35,259 nt of DNA, from positions 1 through 35,259 of the forward strand of contig CANDGE010000008.1 of assembly GCA_947384195.1 (NCBI GenBank), written 5' to 3'. The notes beneath the pieces were generated by a model. That model did no database searches, was not told the origin of the DNA, and saw nothing but the letters and a program-made list of their open reading frames with translations. This document shows, piece after piece, positions 7,558 to 16,528 of this stretch. A program made the translations under genes and the position numbers. Source of the DNA: an uncultured Clostridia bacterium (lineage in GTDB: Bacteria; Bacillota; Clostridia; Christensenellales; Pumilibacteraceae). Position 1 is the stretch's first letter; every line of letters starts with the position of its first letter.

Positions 7558-7810
7558 TCATACGGTTATCTCGCTAAATTGCGACTTCGCGAGTTTATCA
7601 AAACGCTTTAATTGTGAGCGCGTATTTTCAATCGATATCCTCGCTTTGTCAAGTTTATTTGCTATTATTCGTTGCTCTTCCGATCGCAACAGCGGCAATA
7701 GTTCTTTTTTATAATCTCTAAAATAAATATGCGGAATGGTTGCTCCTGTGTTATATGTTTGAACTGCCTTTTCCGCACACCTTGTCAAGTGTAATGAATT
7801 TTCTCATCAT
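7558..7810 (-). pseudogene. hsdS: Collapsed type I restriction specificity subunit (hsdS remnant)
   Basis: Two pieces of HsdS lie in different frames. At 7810 an ATG with GGAG upstream opens a frame whose first residues, FITLDKVCGKGSSNI, match the N-terminus of many HsdS proteins; it then meets a stop at 7751-7753. In another frame, from about 7797, comes YNTGATIPHIYFRDYKKELL, the conserved end of a target-recognition domain. It continues into the conserved helix (EEQRIIANKLDKARISIENT, then LKRFDKLAKSQF) and a stop at 7558. The whole first recognition domain has been deleted out of frame, and the second domain is missing. No hsdM or hsdR is visible in the window. It cannot make a working specificity subunit. 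Confidence 0.75.
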
Positions 7811-7908
7811 GCTGCCGTCTCCATCTCATAGCCATCTTGAAATTTATGGCACATACTTCATAAAAAAACCATACTCATGAGCATATTTTGTCGTAAAAAG
7901 AAATGTAA

Positions 7909-9168
7909 TTATACTTCGCAGAAAACGATACATAATTCTATGATTGCATCGGAAGGGATCGACTTAAATTCTTTGGTTTGCTCGACTTTTGAAAAAAATT
8001 CTTCAAAATCGTTGTCCGACCAAAAGCTTTTTATTTTTTCTCCGTCAAATGATCGATCGAATTTCATATCAATATCCATGTACAGTTGCTCCATATGATC
8101 GTAGTTCCCGCTATTGTCTTCGTGGCAGAACTGTCGAGCAATATGAATTGAATTATGGATCGGATCCGGCTCCCATAATAGATCGTCCGCAGAGCAGTCA
8201 TATTTGCACTCCGACGCAAACGACTTAAACGTATCCCAAAACGCAGAAAACGCAATTTTATTTTTTGTCGCGCAGCCGTTTTCTTTTAACATTTGCTTAA
8301 AGTCTGTTTTTGTGCGTTTGGTTTTAGGCAATCCCGTAGGGGCTTTCGACTTTTTCGGAAAGATAGTTTTGTATTGCCGTTCTTTTAGGCGCATTTCGTC
8401 TATTTGTTCGAGTTTACGGTTGTTATATATCAACTTATATACCAAAGTGTCAACGGGCGATAGTTTTTCGGTTACGGGCAGGTTTATATTTTCCGGTTTT
8501 ATGTTCTCCGGCTTTGATGATCGACAACTTTCGGGAACATTGCCGTCGGCTAATATCTGCGCCGTACAGTAATCTTTACCGTCAACCGCATAATATATTT
8601 CGCTGTAATAAATGCCCGGAGAAAGATACCGTCTCGCGTATTCTTCATATTGAATCAGTTTATCGTTTTCATATTTTATACGGCCGACGTAACAAAAGGC
8701 GTTATGATCGGAAATATCTTCGGAAAAACGGTCAATATTAAAAACGTATCCGTAACCGTCAAAATCAAGTAAATATAAAATCTCTTTCGTTTCTTGATGA
8801 CGCACAGATATAGTTTTAATCATTAAAAGATTGTCGTCCGCATCGTAAACGTATTCTTTATAATCTTCTTGATATTTTTCTGCAATTTTAGGAACTTGCC
8901 TATACATTTTGGGTTTCTTCCACCCGAATGACGCATAGCGGACAAGCGAAGGAAATATTGCGTCTAACGTAAGATGACTGATTGAATATTTGGAATATGC
9001 GGCTCTTCTCTCGTATTCTTCCCGCATATTCGGGTTAGCGGCTAAAATGCGCTCTCGCATCCGAAACAAATCATCTTTTAACGCAAGCATTTCTTCCCCT
9101 GTTTTATATGATAAAACGTAATGAAAAGTTTTTTGTTCTGTGTCCTTGTTGTCCAAAATATACTCCAT
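7909..9168 (-). CDS. Uncharacterised 419-residue protein
   Basis: I do not recognise this family. The protein is hydrophilic, rich in Tyr, Lys, Asp and Glu, with no signal peptide or membrane segment. The first 240 residues suggest beta-rich structure (LYLLDFDGYGYVFNIDRF, YYAVDGKDYC). A Lys/Pro/Asn linker follows, then a Lys-rich stretch (about residues 265-290). A C-terminal helical domain contains FSAFWDTFKSF and ECKYDCSADDLLWEPDPIHN, and ends with SFWSDNDFEEFFSKVEQTKE. Codon use is more AT-rich than the glycogen genes, fitting an accessory origin. The ATG at 9168 lacks any Shine-Dalgarno match (ATCAATAAAAATTT precedes it), so translation may be weak or start elsewhere. It lies in a minus-strand group with the hsdS remnant and the DUF3592-like gene. 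Confidence 0.65.
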   Translation of the reverse strand: MEYILDNKDTEQKTFHYVLSYKTGEEMLALKDDLFRMRERILAANPNMREEYERRAAYSKYSISHLTLDAIFPSLVRYASFGWKKPKMYRQVPKIAEKYQEDYKEYVYDADDNLLMIKTISVRHQETKEILYLLDFDGYGYVFNIDRFSEDISDHNAFCYVGRIKYENDKLIQYEEYARRYLSPGIYYSEIYYAVDGKDYCTAQILADGNVPESCRSSKPENIKPENINLPVTEKLSPVDTLVYKLIYNNRKLEQIDEMRLKERQYKTIFPKKSKAPTGLPKTKRTKTDFKQMLKENGCATKNKIAFSAFWDTFKSFASECKYDCSADDLLWEPDPIHNSIHIARQFCHEDNSGNYDHMEQLYMDIDMKFDRSFDGEKIKSFWSDNDFEEFFSKVEQTKEFKSIPSDAIIELCIVFCEV

Positions 9169-9284
9169 AAATTTTTATTGATATTTTACAGCTGCCGCTA
9201 ATTGAAATTTATCGTTCGGTTTTACTTTTTATAGATATTAAAAATATAATAAAAAATACAACGGTACCGATAGTTAGAATAATG

Positions 9285-9710
9285 CTAAATACCAAAATCG
9301 TTATGATTTTTGTTTGAAATATATCGGTATTGGCAAGAAAACCTGTTTCCTTTGCCGTCTATATAAATTTCAACTGTCTGCCCGTTTTCTATTGCCTTAT
9401 CTGCGGTTTCATAGTCAAAAATATAAGCGCGTACATTGCCTTCATAAACGACCCCGCTTTCGTCCTCATATTTATATCGATACATAATTTCGATTTGTGC
9501 CGGTGTAGTAGCTTCAACCTTAATAACATCATAGTCGACTAATGGCGCATCTGCAATTTGATTGTGATTTGCGATATTTGACAGTTGATAACCCCTAAAC
9601 GTAACAACCCATAATGCAATCGTTACAATTAACAAAATTGCAAAAAATAACATTGAATATTTGAATTTACCGCGAAAATTTCTTTGCGAATATGGTATTA
9701 TATTTTCCAT
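9285..9710 (-). CDS. DUF3592-like membrane protein, probably truncated by frameshift
   Basis: The 141-residue product has one clear N-terminal membrane helix (about residues 17-38), then an extracytoplasmic beta domain (YEDESGVVYEGNVRAYIFDY, TVEIYIDGKGNRFSCQYRYI). This resembles DUF3592-type proteins, which normally end in a second helix. Here the frame stops at 9285. Removing one A from the A5 run just before NHNDFGI would continue the protein as KIITILVFSIILTIGTVVFF, an excellent membrane helix, to a stop at 9209. A single-base frameshift (real or a sequencing error) is therefore likely. The ATG follows a promoter at 9749-9777; the ribosome site is weak. Confidence 0.7.
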   Translation of the reverse strand: MENIIPYSQRNFRGKFKYSMLFFAILLIVTIALWVVTFRGYQLSNIANHNQIADAPLVDYDVIKVEATTPAQIEIMYRYKYEDESGVVYEGNVRAYIFDYETADKAIENGQTVEIYIDGKGNRFSCQYRYISNKNHNDFGI

Positions 9711-9748
9711 AGGTCTAATACCTGTAAATTACTGTTTATCGTACAGTC

Positions 9749-9777
9749 ATTATAACACAAGAAACGAAAGAACGCAA
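9749..9777 (-). promoter_or_regulatory. Promoter of the 9710-7353 minus-strand group
   Basis: TTGCGT (9772-9777), a 17-bp spacer and TATAAT (9749-9754) on the minus strand, 39 bp before the ATG at 9710. Confidence 0.65.
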
Positions 9778-9955
9778 CCGATCGAATTTTGCGGGGGAAA
9801 TAAAACAAATCTATATGATCTCACATGACTACAAGCAGTCTCGTTCGTCCGCGCAACATAAATATCAAAAAAGGCACGGTTTCACGGCACGCCCGATTCT
9901 CGTTCGATTGCGGCACACCGATTTTTCCGTATGGGAATTTCGGCAACGGCGATCG

Positions 9956-9989
9956 ACGTTTTTTGCGTGAACGATATGCGCAAAAACGT
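9956..9989. repeat. Imperfect inverted repeat upstream of the rhamnosidase operon
   Basis: ACGTTTTTTGCG and CGCAAAAACGT are complementary except for one bulged base, with about 11 nt between them. It lies 51 bp before the -35 box at 10040 and could be an operator. The rest of the 9711-10097 gap holds the two promoters and no ORF that I can support. Confidence 0.35.
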
Positions 9990-10039
9990 AAGGGGAAGCT
10001 TACAAAACCGAGCAAAATGCGAATTTTTTGTATAAAAGG

Positions 10040-10068
10040 TTGCAAAAGCAACATGGTTGTGGTAAACT
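10040..10068 (+). promoter_or_regulatory. Promoter of the 10098-19089 operon
   Basis: TTGCAA (10040-10045), a 17-bp spacer and TAAACT (10063-10068), 20 bp before the GGAGG ribosome site. Confidence 0.55.
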
Positions 10069-10097
10069 AAAAAGACCGATCTATTGCGGAGGTGTTT

Positions 10098-12266
10098 TTG
10101 GATAAAGCGATGGAACCTACGGTATTGTTCGGCAAGTCCAAATGGATTTGGACGGCGGACGCCGACAAGAAAAATTCCAATATAATATTGCGTCGCACAT
10201 TTTCGTTCGGGCAGGGAAAACCGCCCGCTCGCGCCGTGTGCCGCATTGCGTGCAATACGCACTACTGCATGTTCGTAAACGGCAATGCCGTCGTTTGGTA
10301 CGGCGGGCTCGACCGCAGCGGCGATAGGGCGTTTTACGACGAGATAGACATCGCCAAACACCTTGTAAAAGGCGACAACGCGATAGTTGTATATTGCAAG
10401 TATTACGGCAATTCGGGGCGCGACCTTGTGGACGCGCCGCACGCCGGTTTTATTTTCGAGTGTCACGACCTGGAAATTTACAGCGATAAAAGCTTTACCG
10501 CGTACGAGAACGTCGCATACAAAGCGCCGCAATCGACAAATTGTTGCTATGCGGGCTGGGGCGTCAACTACGACGCCGCGCTCGAAGGGCAGATACAAAA
10601 CGTGCTCGACCCGCTTTTCAGTTCGTCGCAGTTTGCGCCCGCTTTCGAGCACGGCTGTTATCCCGACGAACGATACGGCACGCTCGAACCGCGCCCGCTC
10701 CCGCTCGAAAGATTTTCGACGCAACGCGTTTTCGGCAAGTACAAAAAACTCACCGATCAGTTCGAGGGCGACAGGTACGTAATGCCGTTGCCGCGCGAAA
10801 TGCGCGTAACGCCGTATATGGAAGTAGCGGGCAACGGACAGGAAACGATAACTATAACCACAGACCGCACCGAGTGCGGCGGCGGGTTCGGCGAGGAAAG
10901 CAGCGTATACAAGGCGCATTTCGTTATGTACACGACCAAGCCGACGCTCAACGTTTACGAAGGCATGTTGCCTATGGTGGGCAATGCGTTGATATTCACT
11001 ATGCCGCGTTCCGTAAAGGTGATAAAGCTCGGTTACAGAGAGCTCGGTTACGGTACGACGCGCACTTGCGATTTCGATACCGACGACGATAAGCTCTGCG
11101 CGCTGTATGAAAAAGCTATAAACACGCTTTACTGCTGTATGGGCTCGACGCTCATAGACACGCCCGAACGCGAACGCACCATGTGGTTGGGCGATGCGTC
11201 TATCGCGTCGCGCGCGCTGTTTCTTACGTACTACGACGCCGCGCCGCTCGTGAAAAAGGTTATATCCGACGTGCTCGATAATTCGGACGGCGACGTGTTG
11301 TATTCGGGAGTGCCCGGCGGCATACCCGCCGATATCCCGTCGCACGGTCTGCTTGCGCTCGGCGAGCGCGGCTTGTTTGCCAACTATCTCGACTTCGTCG
11401 GCGATGTGGAATTGTTTCGCGCCCGATACGAACAGCTTTGTTCGTACGTGATGCTTTGGGATATGACCGAGCACGGCGTGGCGCTCCGCGACGGCATGCG
11501 TCGGTGGTACGATAATCTTTATAATATAGACGAAGCGCTCGTAGAGAACGCGATGTATTATTCGGCGTGTAAATTCCTAAAACGCGTCGGTAAGCTCGTC
11601 GGCAATTACGATTACGACGAAACATTCGACGACCGCATGGACAATATCGCGGAATACGTGGAATCGTGCTGGGACGGCATGGGTTACACGTCGCGCGACG
11701 GCGGTTACGACGACAGAGCCAACGCGCTGATAACGCTCGCGGGGCTTGTGCCCGACGACAGAAAGGACGGGGTGGCGCGACTTTTGTCCGCGACGGTCTG
11801 CGCGTCGCCTTATATGGAATGGGCGGTCATAGAAGCGCTCGTCAAGCTCGGTCGCGGCGACCTTGCGCGCAAGCGGTTCGATTCGCGTTACGCAACGGCG
11901 GCGGAGTCCGAGCAGACGACGCTCGGCGAGGACTATAACGGTTACGGTTCGGGCTGTCAGAGTTATCAGGCGGCTGTCGCGACCGAGATAATAGCGATGT
12001 TCGGCGGGATAGGCGTTCGCGACGGCGGCACGAGAATAAACATAACGCCCGATTTCAGGGCGATAAAGGATATGCGGCTTTCGCTTAAAACGGCGAGCGG
12101 CGAGCTGGAAGTCAGGTACAAGTATTCGCCGACGCGTATCGACATATTGGTCGACAATCGCACTTCGGCAAAGGTCGAGCTCGACATCCTGCCCGAAAAC
12201 ATAGGGCGCGCGGTAGAACGCCGCACCATAACGTTGAATAAAGGAAAGAATAAGTTTACCGTTTGA
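10098..12266 (+). CDS. Alpha-L-rhamnosidase-like glycoside hydrolase (GH78-type six-hairpin)
   Basis: This is a 722-residue protein. TTG at 10098 is taken as start because GGAGG (10088-10092) lies 5 nt upstream; a GTG two codons earlier overlaps that site. The N-terminus has a carbohydrate-binding beta domain starting KSKWIWTADAD, as in GH78 proteins. The (alpha/alpha)6 part is identified by DTPERERTMWLGDASI (E357, R358, E359, R360, W363, G365-D366-A367). This corresponds to the GH78 D-x-P-x-R-E-R-x-x-W-x-G-D-A block that carries the general acid. The C-terminus is a beta-sandwich (FRAIKDMRLSLKTASGELEV). No signal peptide is visible, so it should act on imported rhamnosides or oligosaccharides in the cytoplasm. 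It is first gene of a long operon; substrate specificity is inferred only from the family. Confidence 0.8.
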   Translation: MDKAMEPTVLFGKSKWIWTADADKKNSNIILRRTFSFGQGKPPARAVCRIACNTHYCMFVNGNAVVWYGGLDRSGDRAFYDEIDIAKHLVKGDNAIVVYCKYYGNSGRDLVDAPHAGFIFECHDLEIYSDKSFTAYENVAYKAPQSTNCCYAGWGVNYDAALEGQIQNVLDPLFSSSQFAPAFEHGCYPDERYGTLEPRPLPLERFSTQRVFGKYKKLTDQFEGDRYVMPLPREMRVTPYMEVAGNGQETITITTDRTECGGGFGEESSVYKAHFVMYTTKPTLNVYEGMLPMVGNALIFTMPRSVKVIKLGYRELGYGTTRTCDFDTDDDKLCALYEKAINTLYCCMGSTLIDTPERERTMWLGDASIASRALFLTYYDAAPLVKKVISDVLDNSDGDVLYSGVPGGIPADIPSHGLLALGERGLFANYLDFVGDVELFRARYEQLCSYVMLWDMTEHGVALRDGMRRWYDNLYNIDEALVENAMYYSACKFLKRVGKLVGNYDYDETFDDRMDNIAEYVESCWDGMGYTSRDGGYDDRANALITLAGLVPDDRKDGVARLLSATVCASPYMEWAVIEALVKLGRGDLARKRFDSRYATAAESEQTTLGEDYNGYGSGCQSYQAAVATEIIAMFGGIGVRDGGTRINITPDFRAIKDMRLSLKTASGELEVRYKYSPTRIDILVDNRTSAKVELDILPENIGRAVERRTITLNKGKNKFTV

Positions 12267-12292
12267 ATCGATAGGCAATAATCACGCTTGAT

Positions 12293-13639
12293 ATGAAACA
12301 AAAAATCTTACTGACTTATGTCGAATCGGGATTCGGACACATTTCCTCGATGGACAGTATCTATGACGCGCTGTGCGAAAAGTACGGCGACGTTTACGAT
12401 ATACAAAAAAGCTATATCCTTACGGAGGACGGGTTCCCCAACCTGACGCGAATGAACGGGTTTTTGATCAAACAGGTGCAAAACACCAACAAGATCCCGT
12501 ACTTCGGTCGGTTTATTTTCCCTATAATCTCGTTGCTCGGCGGACATAAACTGTTGAGATTTTTTCATCGGCAAATGGCGGTCAAATCGTTCAGGCAGGG
12601 GCTGGAAGCCATAAAGCGCAGAAAGCCGAACGTGATAATAACCAATCATTATTTTACCGATCTTTTGGCGGTAGAATACAAACGTCGTATCGATCCCGAC
12701 GTTGTAGTCATCAACTACAATCCCGATACTACGTTGCACACGTTTTGGGATAAGCGCGACGGGCTGTTTATAGTCAACAATCCGCTCGCATACGAAAAGG
12801 CGTTGAAATACAAGTTCAAGCCCGAAAACCTGCGGCAGGTAACGCCGTGCGTGCGCGGCTGTGTAGAGCGCAACACGTTATCGCGGCAGGAGCTTCGTGA
12901 AAAGTTCGGACTTTCTCGGGACAAGTTTACCGTCGTTATAGCCGACGGCGGATATATGTTGGGACGCGGACCTAAGTTCGCCAAAAAGCTAATTAAAAGC
13001 GGTCTGCCGATAACGCTGTGCGTTATAGCGGGCAGTAACAAAAAACGTTACGACTATTTTAAAGCGATAGAGGACGGCAGATCCAAAAAGTACAAAGTCG
13101 CGCAGGGCATGACGTTAAAGACATACGAATTTTTGTCCAACGCATACGAGCTGTACGGCGCGGCGGACGTGTTTTTGACCAAGGGCGGACCCAACGCCGT
13201 GCTCGACAGTTTGTATATGCACACGCCCGTCATGATCAATTATTGTCCGCACGTCATCGAGGCGGGCACTGTCAAGGTGTTTGTCGACAGGCACGGTTGC
13301 GGCGAAACGGTGTTCGCAAAGAAAAAGGCTATTCGCCGCATACGCTTGTTCATGCAGGATAGGTCGACGCTCGCGCGCTACGAGCGCAATATCGACGAAC
13401 TCATAGCCGACGGAAACGGCGTGGCGGCTGTTGCGGATATCATAGGCGATGCGGCGCTCAAACAGAGCGAGGCTTATGCCGCGCGCGGCGTGATATTCGA
13501 CGGTGCAGACGAACAAGCCGAGCGTGCGAGCTGCGCTCCGTCCATAACCATAGACGACGAAAGCTTATCGAGCATAGCGGACGACGGGATATTGATGGAC
13601 GCCGATGACTTGGCGGCGGACGCCGTCACCGCGCGATGA
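12293..13639 (+). CDS. MGDG-synthase/UgtP-like glycosyltransferase (GT28)
   Basis: The 448-residue protein begins KILLTYVESGFGH, the nucleotide-sugar/acceptor loop typical of monogalactosyldiacylglycerol synthase and UgtP enzymes (G13, G15-H16). The C-terminal Rossmann domain has VVIADGGYMLGRGP and FLTKGGPNAVLDSL, the GGPN donor-binding turn. These enzymes transfer glucose or galactose from a UDP-sugar to diacylglycerol on the inner membrane face. The last 60 residues (acidic, DDESLSSIADDGILMDADD) are an unusual extra tail. No clear ribosome site precedes the ATG, which is 26 bp after the rhamnosidase. Its stop overlaps the acyltransferase start by 4 bp (ATGA), so the two are translationally coupled, consistent with joint membrane-lipid synthesis. 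Confidence 0.85.
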   Translation: MKQKILLTYVESGFGHISSMDSIYDALCEKYGDVYDIQKSYILTEDGFPNLTRMNGFLIKQVQNTNKIPYFGRFIFPIISLLGGHKLLRFFHRQMAVKSFRQGLEAIKRRKPNVIITNHYFTDLLAVEYKRRIDPDVVVINYNPDTTLHTFWDKRDGLFIVNNPLAYEKALKYKFKPENLRQVTPCVRGCVERNTLSRQELREKFGLSRDKFTVVIADGGYMLGRGPKFAKKLIKSGLPITLCVIAGSNKKRYDYFKAIEDGRSKKYKVAQGMTLKTYEFLSNAYELYGAADVFLTKGGPNAVLDSLYMHTPVMINYCPHVIEAGTVKVFVDRHGCGETVFAKKKAIRRIRLFMQDRSTLARYERNIDELIADGNGVAAVADIIGDAALKQSEAYAARGVIFDGADEQAERASCAPSITIDDESLSSIADDGILMDADDLAADAVTAR

Positions 13640-14598
13640 ACGCCAAAAAGTATTTGCACATGTTCGGAGAGCTCGCCGAGCGCAACGAGATCCCGCGCGA
13701 GCTTTACGACCTGCTCGTAGCGAAGATCGCCGAAAACGGCGGGCGCATGGATAAGCGCGTATATAAAACGTACTTGTCCGAGCTCGAAAAGCGCGGGCTG
13801 TTCGACGCGGAAGGCGCGCCGTTCGTTACGAAAAACAGCGCAAAGACGGACGGCACGTACAAATACCGTCATAAAAATCCGTTGCGGTATATCGCGCGAG
13901 CGGTCGCCGTAACGGTGTTAAAGCTTATAGGCTACGTTGCGGGCGCGCTGCTTTTCGGCGTGTGGCGGGTCAAGGGCAGGAAAAAACTCAAAGGCTTGCG
14001 TTCGTACATAACCGTTTCCAATCATATCGGGTATCTCGATATAGTGCTGACCCGTCGGGCGACGGGCGGTAAAAAGCTGTACGTTGCGGTCGCGCCGCAC
14101 AACCGCAAAATGAATTTCGGCGGAGCGATACTCGCGGCGGCGGGCGCGTTGCCGTTGCCGAGCGGGTTTCGCGGCGCAAAGCCGTTTGCCGACATGCTCG
14201 AATATGTTTCGGCTCGCGGCGCGGCGGTGCACTTTTATCCCGAAAAAAGCATGTGGATAGGCTATAAAAAGCCGCGTCCGTACAAGGACGGCGCGTTCCA
14301 TTACGCGTACAAGTTAGGCGTACCGGTCGTGCCCATGCTGTACTGTTACGGCAAGCCAAAGGGCTTGCGCAGGCTGTTGCATATGCCCAAGATGTCGATC
14401 GAGATAGCCGACCCGATATATGCCGACGCCGCATTGTCGCCGCGCGAGCGCAATAAGGATCTGGCCGACCGCGCGTACAGGGCGACGGTCGGATTGTACG
14501 AAAGCTTTTACGGGATACCGCTCGAATACGGATCCGAGCCGACAGCGGAACAAGATGCGCCGAGCGAAAACGGTGTCGATAAAGAAATAAACGTTTAA
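13636..14598 (+). CDS. plsC: 1-acylglycerol-3-phosphate acyltransferase-like protein (PlsC family)
   Basis: This 320-residue protein has the acyltransferase HxxxxD motif in SNHIGYLD (H130, D135), a hydrophobic segment before it (about residues 95-110), and FYPEKSMW at the position of the usual EGTRS block. This PEKS form occurs in some PlsC-like proteins. The family transfers acyl chains to lysophosphatidic acid or related lipids at the membrane. An N-terminal 75-residue helical extension (LAERNEIPRELYDLLVAKIA) is not part of the standard domain. The coupled start (ATGA overlap) with the diacylglycerol glycosyltransferase suggests the two supply glycolipid precursors. Confidence 0.8.
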   Translation: MNAKKYLHMFGELAERNEIPRELYDLLVAKIAENGGRMDKRVYKTYLSELEKRGLFDAEGAPFVTKNSAKTDGTYKYRHKNPLRYIARAVAVTVLKLIGYVAGALLFGVWRVKGRKKLKGLRSYITVSNHIGYLDIVLTRRATGGKKLYVAVAPHNRKMNFGGAILAAAGALPLPSGFRGAKPFADMLEYVSARGAAVHFYPEKSMWIGYKKPRPYKDGAFHYAYKLGVPVVPMLYCYGKPKGLRRLLHMPKMSIEIADPIYADAALSPRERNKDLADRAYRATVGLYESFYGIPLEYGSEPTAEQDAPSENGVDKEINV

Positions 14599-14613
14599 AG
14601 GACGAAAGAAGAT

Positions 14614-15426
14614 ATGGCAAAAACTATTGCGATAGCCAACCAAAAAGGCGGAGTAGGCAAAACGACGACGTGCGTCAATCTCGCCGCATATTTCGCGGCG
14701 TTCGGAAAGCGCGTGCTCGTCATAGACAACGATCCGCAGGGCAATGCGTCGAGCGGGCTCGGCGTGGAAAAGCATAAGCTCAAATATTCGGTGTACAGCC
14801 TGCTCATAGGCGACTGCACCGCCGAGCAAGCGGTGCTCGGAACGGGCGTCGACGGATTGGACATCATCCCGTCCAACATCGATCTTGCGGGCGCGGAAGC
14901 CGAGCTCGTCAGTCTCGACAAGCGAGAAAGCTCGCTCAAACGCGCGATCGCGCCCATCAAGGACAATTACGACTATATATTTATAGACTGTCCGCCGTTT
15001 ATAGGGTTGCTAACGCTCAACGCGCTCACGGCGGCGGATTCCATACTGATACCCATGCAGGGCGAATATTTTGCGCTCGAGGGATTGAGCCAGCTCATGA
15101 ACACGATCAAGCTTGCCAAAAAGATACTCAATCCGTCGCTCGAAATAGAGGGCGTGGTGGTAACTATGTTCAGTTCGCGCACCAATCTCGTCAATTCGGT
15201 CGCGGAAGAGATAACGCACTACTTCGGCAAAAAGGCGTTCGGCACGCGCATACCGCGTAGCGTCAGATTGGCGGAAGCGCCGTCGTTCGGTATGCCGATA
15301 AGTCAGTTCGATCCGACGTCCGCAGGCGGGATCGCGTACAAAAATCTCGCGGAGGAAGTGCTCAACCGCAATCGCGATCCGTTTACGCCCATAAAAAACC
15401 TGTCGGCGCTGAAAAAGAAGATCTGA
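14614..15426 (+). CDS. parA: ParA/Soj-family chromosome partition ATPase
   Basis: The 270-residue protein starts MAKTIAIANQKGGVGKTTTC and contains the deviant Walker A (K11-GGVGK16-TT), the A' region VLVIDNDPQGNASSGLG, Walker B YIFIDCPPFIGLLTLNAL and the C-terminal FGTRIPRSVRLAEAPSFG typical of Soj. ParA dimers bind DNA non-specifically and drive segregation together with ParB and parS. No parB follows: the next gene is a nuclease, so this is either an orphan ParA or its partner is encoded elsewhere. It lies 15 bp after the acyltransferase. Confidence 0.93.
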   Translation: MAKTIAIANQKGGVGKTTTCVNLAAYFAAFGKRVLVIDNDPQGNASSGLGVEKHKLKYSVYSLLIGDCTAEQAVLGTGVDGLDIIPSNIDLAGAEAELVSLDKRESSLKRAIAPIKDNYDYIFIDCPPFIGLLTLNALTAADSILIPMQGEYFALEGLSQLMNTIKLAKKILNPSLEIEGVVVTMFSSRTNLVNSVAEEITHYFGKKAFGTRIPRSVRLAEAPSFGMPISQFDPTSAGGIAYKNLAEEVLNRNRDPFTPIKNLSALKKKI

Positions 15427-15463
15427 CGTTAAAACGTATCCTTACATATAGAAGAGGCATCAT

Positions 15464-16528
15464 ATGAAATTTATACATTGTGCGGATATCCATCTCGGGT
15501 CGAAGATGGAAGCCAAACTGCCCAAGGACAAGGCGGACGAGCGCAAGCTCGAAGTGCGCGCCGCTTTCGACCGCATGATCGATCACGCCGTTAAAAACGG
15601 TATATCGGTCATACTGCTTTCGGGCGACGTGTTCGACGGCGACCGCCCGCTCAAACGCGACAAGGATTATTTTTACGGCGCGGTGCGCAGTCATCCCGAC
15701 ATCGACTTTGTGTATCTGCGCGGCAATCACGACGTGCTGGAATCGTACACCGAGGACGGGCTGAAAAATTTGAAAACGTTTTCGGACGAGTGGACGGTTT
15801 ACGAGTACGGCGACGTCGCGATATGGGGGATAGAAAGCGTCAAGAGCAACGCGACCGCGATGTATGCGGCGCTCAAACCCGACAAAGCCAAAAAGAACAT
15901 CGTCATGTTGCACGGGCAGATAGGCGATTCCAACGGCGTATATAAGATCAATCTCGCAAAACTGCGCAACAAGCACATAGACTATCTCGCGCTCGGGCAT
16001 TTACATACGTTTTCCGACGGCGAGCTCGAAGAACGGGGCAAGTACGTATATTCGGGCTGTTTGGAGGGGCGCGGGTTCGACGAGACGGGCGTTAAAGGCT
16101 TTGTCGAGCTCGACGTTACCGACAGCGGCGTCGCGTATAAGTTTGTGGAAAACTCGCAACGCGTGATATACGAGCTCGACGTCGATATAAGCGATGCCGA
16201 CGATATTTACGCGGCGTGCAAAAAAGCCAAGGGGCTTATCGCTTGCGGGAAAAAGGATATGCTCCGCATAAACCTTACGGGCGACGTAACGTTCGACTGC
16301 GACGGGATAGAACGCGAGCTCGAAAAAATGACGGCGCGCGATTGCTTTTTCGTGTCGGTCAAAAACAAAGCGGTCAGGCGGTTCGACGTCGACGCGGTCA
16401 AGGGCGATATCTCGTTGCGCGGCGAGTATATCCGTACCGTGCTCGGCAGCGAAGGCTTTACCGACGAACAAAAACAGCGTATGATCTCGGTCGGGCTCAA
16501 AGCGCTCGGCGGACGGGAGGTGGAATAA
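15464..16528 (+). CDS. DNA-repair metallophosphoesterase, SbcD/YhaO type
   Basis: This 354-residue protein has all calcineurin-like metal motifs in order: D8-x-H10 in CADIHLGS, SGDVFD, GNHDVLE, LHGQIG and GHLH. Such nucleases bind two metal ions and, with an SMC-like ATPase partner, process DNA ends and hairpins. GAAGAGG precedes the ATG. The stop overlaps the start of the ATPase gene (TAATG), showing a coupled pair. The partner has an embedded membrane hairpin, which makes the Bacillus YhaO/YhaN pair a closer analogue than classical SbcD/SbcC. Confidence 0.9.
   Translation: MKFIHCADIHLGSKMEAKLPKDKADERKLEVRAAFDRMIDHAVKNGISVILLSGDVFDGDRPLKRDKDYFYGAVRSHPDIDFVYLRGNHDVLESYTEDGLKNLKTFSDEWTVYEYGDVAIWGIESVKSNATAMYAALKPDKAKKNIVMLHGQIGDSNGVYKINLAKLRNKHIDYLALGHLHTFSDGELEERGKYVYSGCLEGRGFDETGVKGFVELDVTDSGVAYKFVENSQRVIYELDVDISDADDIYAACKKAKGLIACGKKDMLRINLTGDVTFDCDGIERELEKMTARDCFFVSVKNKAVRRFDVDAVKGDISLRGEYIRTVLGSEGFTDEQKQRMISVGLKALGGREVE

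Noticed and set aside
9825..10070. 81-codon plus-strand frame before the rhamnosidase
   Set aside because: No ribosome site, unlike-protein composition, and it overlaps the proposed promoter.
9882..11474. 530-codon minus-strand frame opposite the rhamnosidase
   Set aside because: Antisense artefact; the plus strand has GH78 motifs and a ribosome site.
16216..16527. Upstream extension of the YhaN-type ATPase
   Set aside because: The extension overlaps the nuclease gene in another frame and is Arg-rich; the TAATG overlap and the standard N-terminus place the start at 16528.
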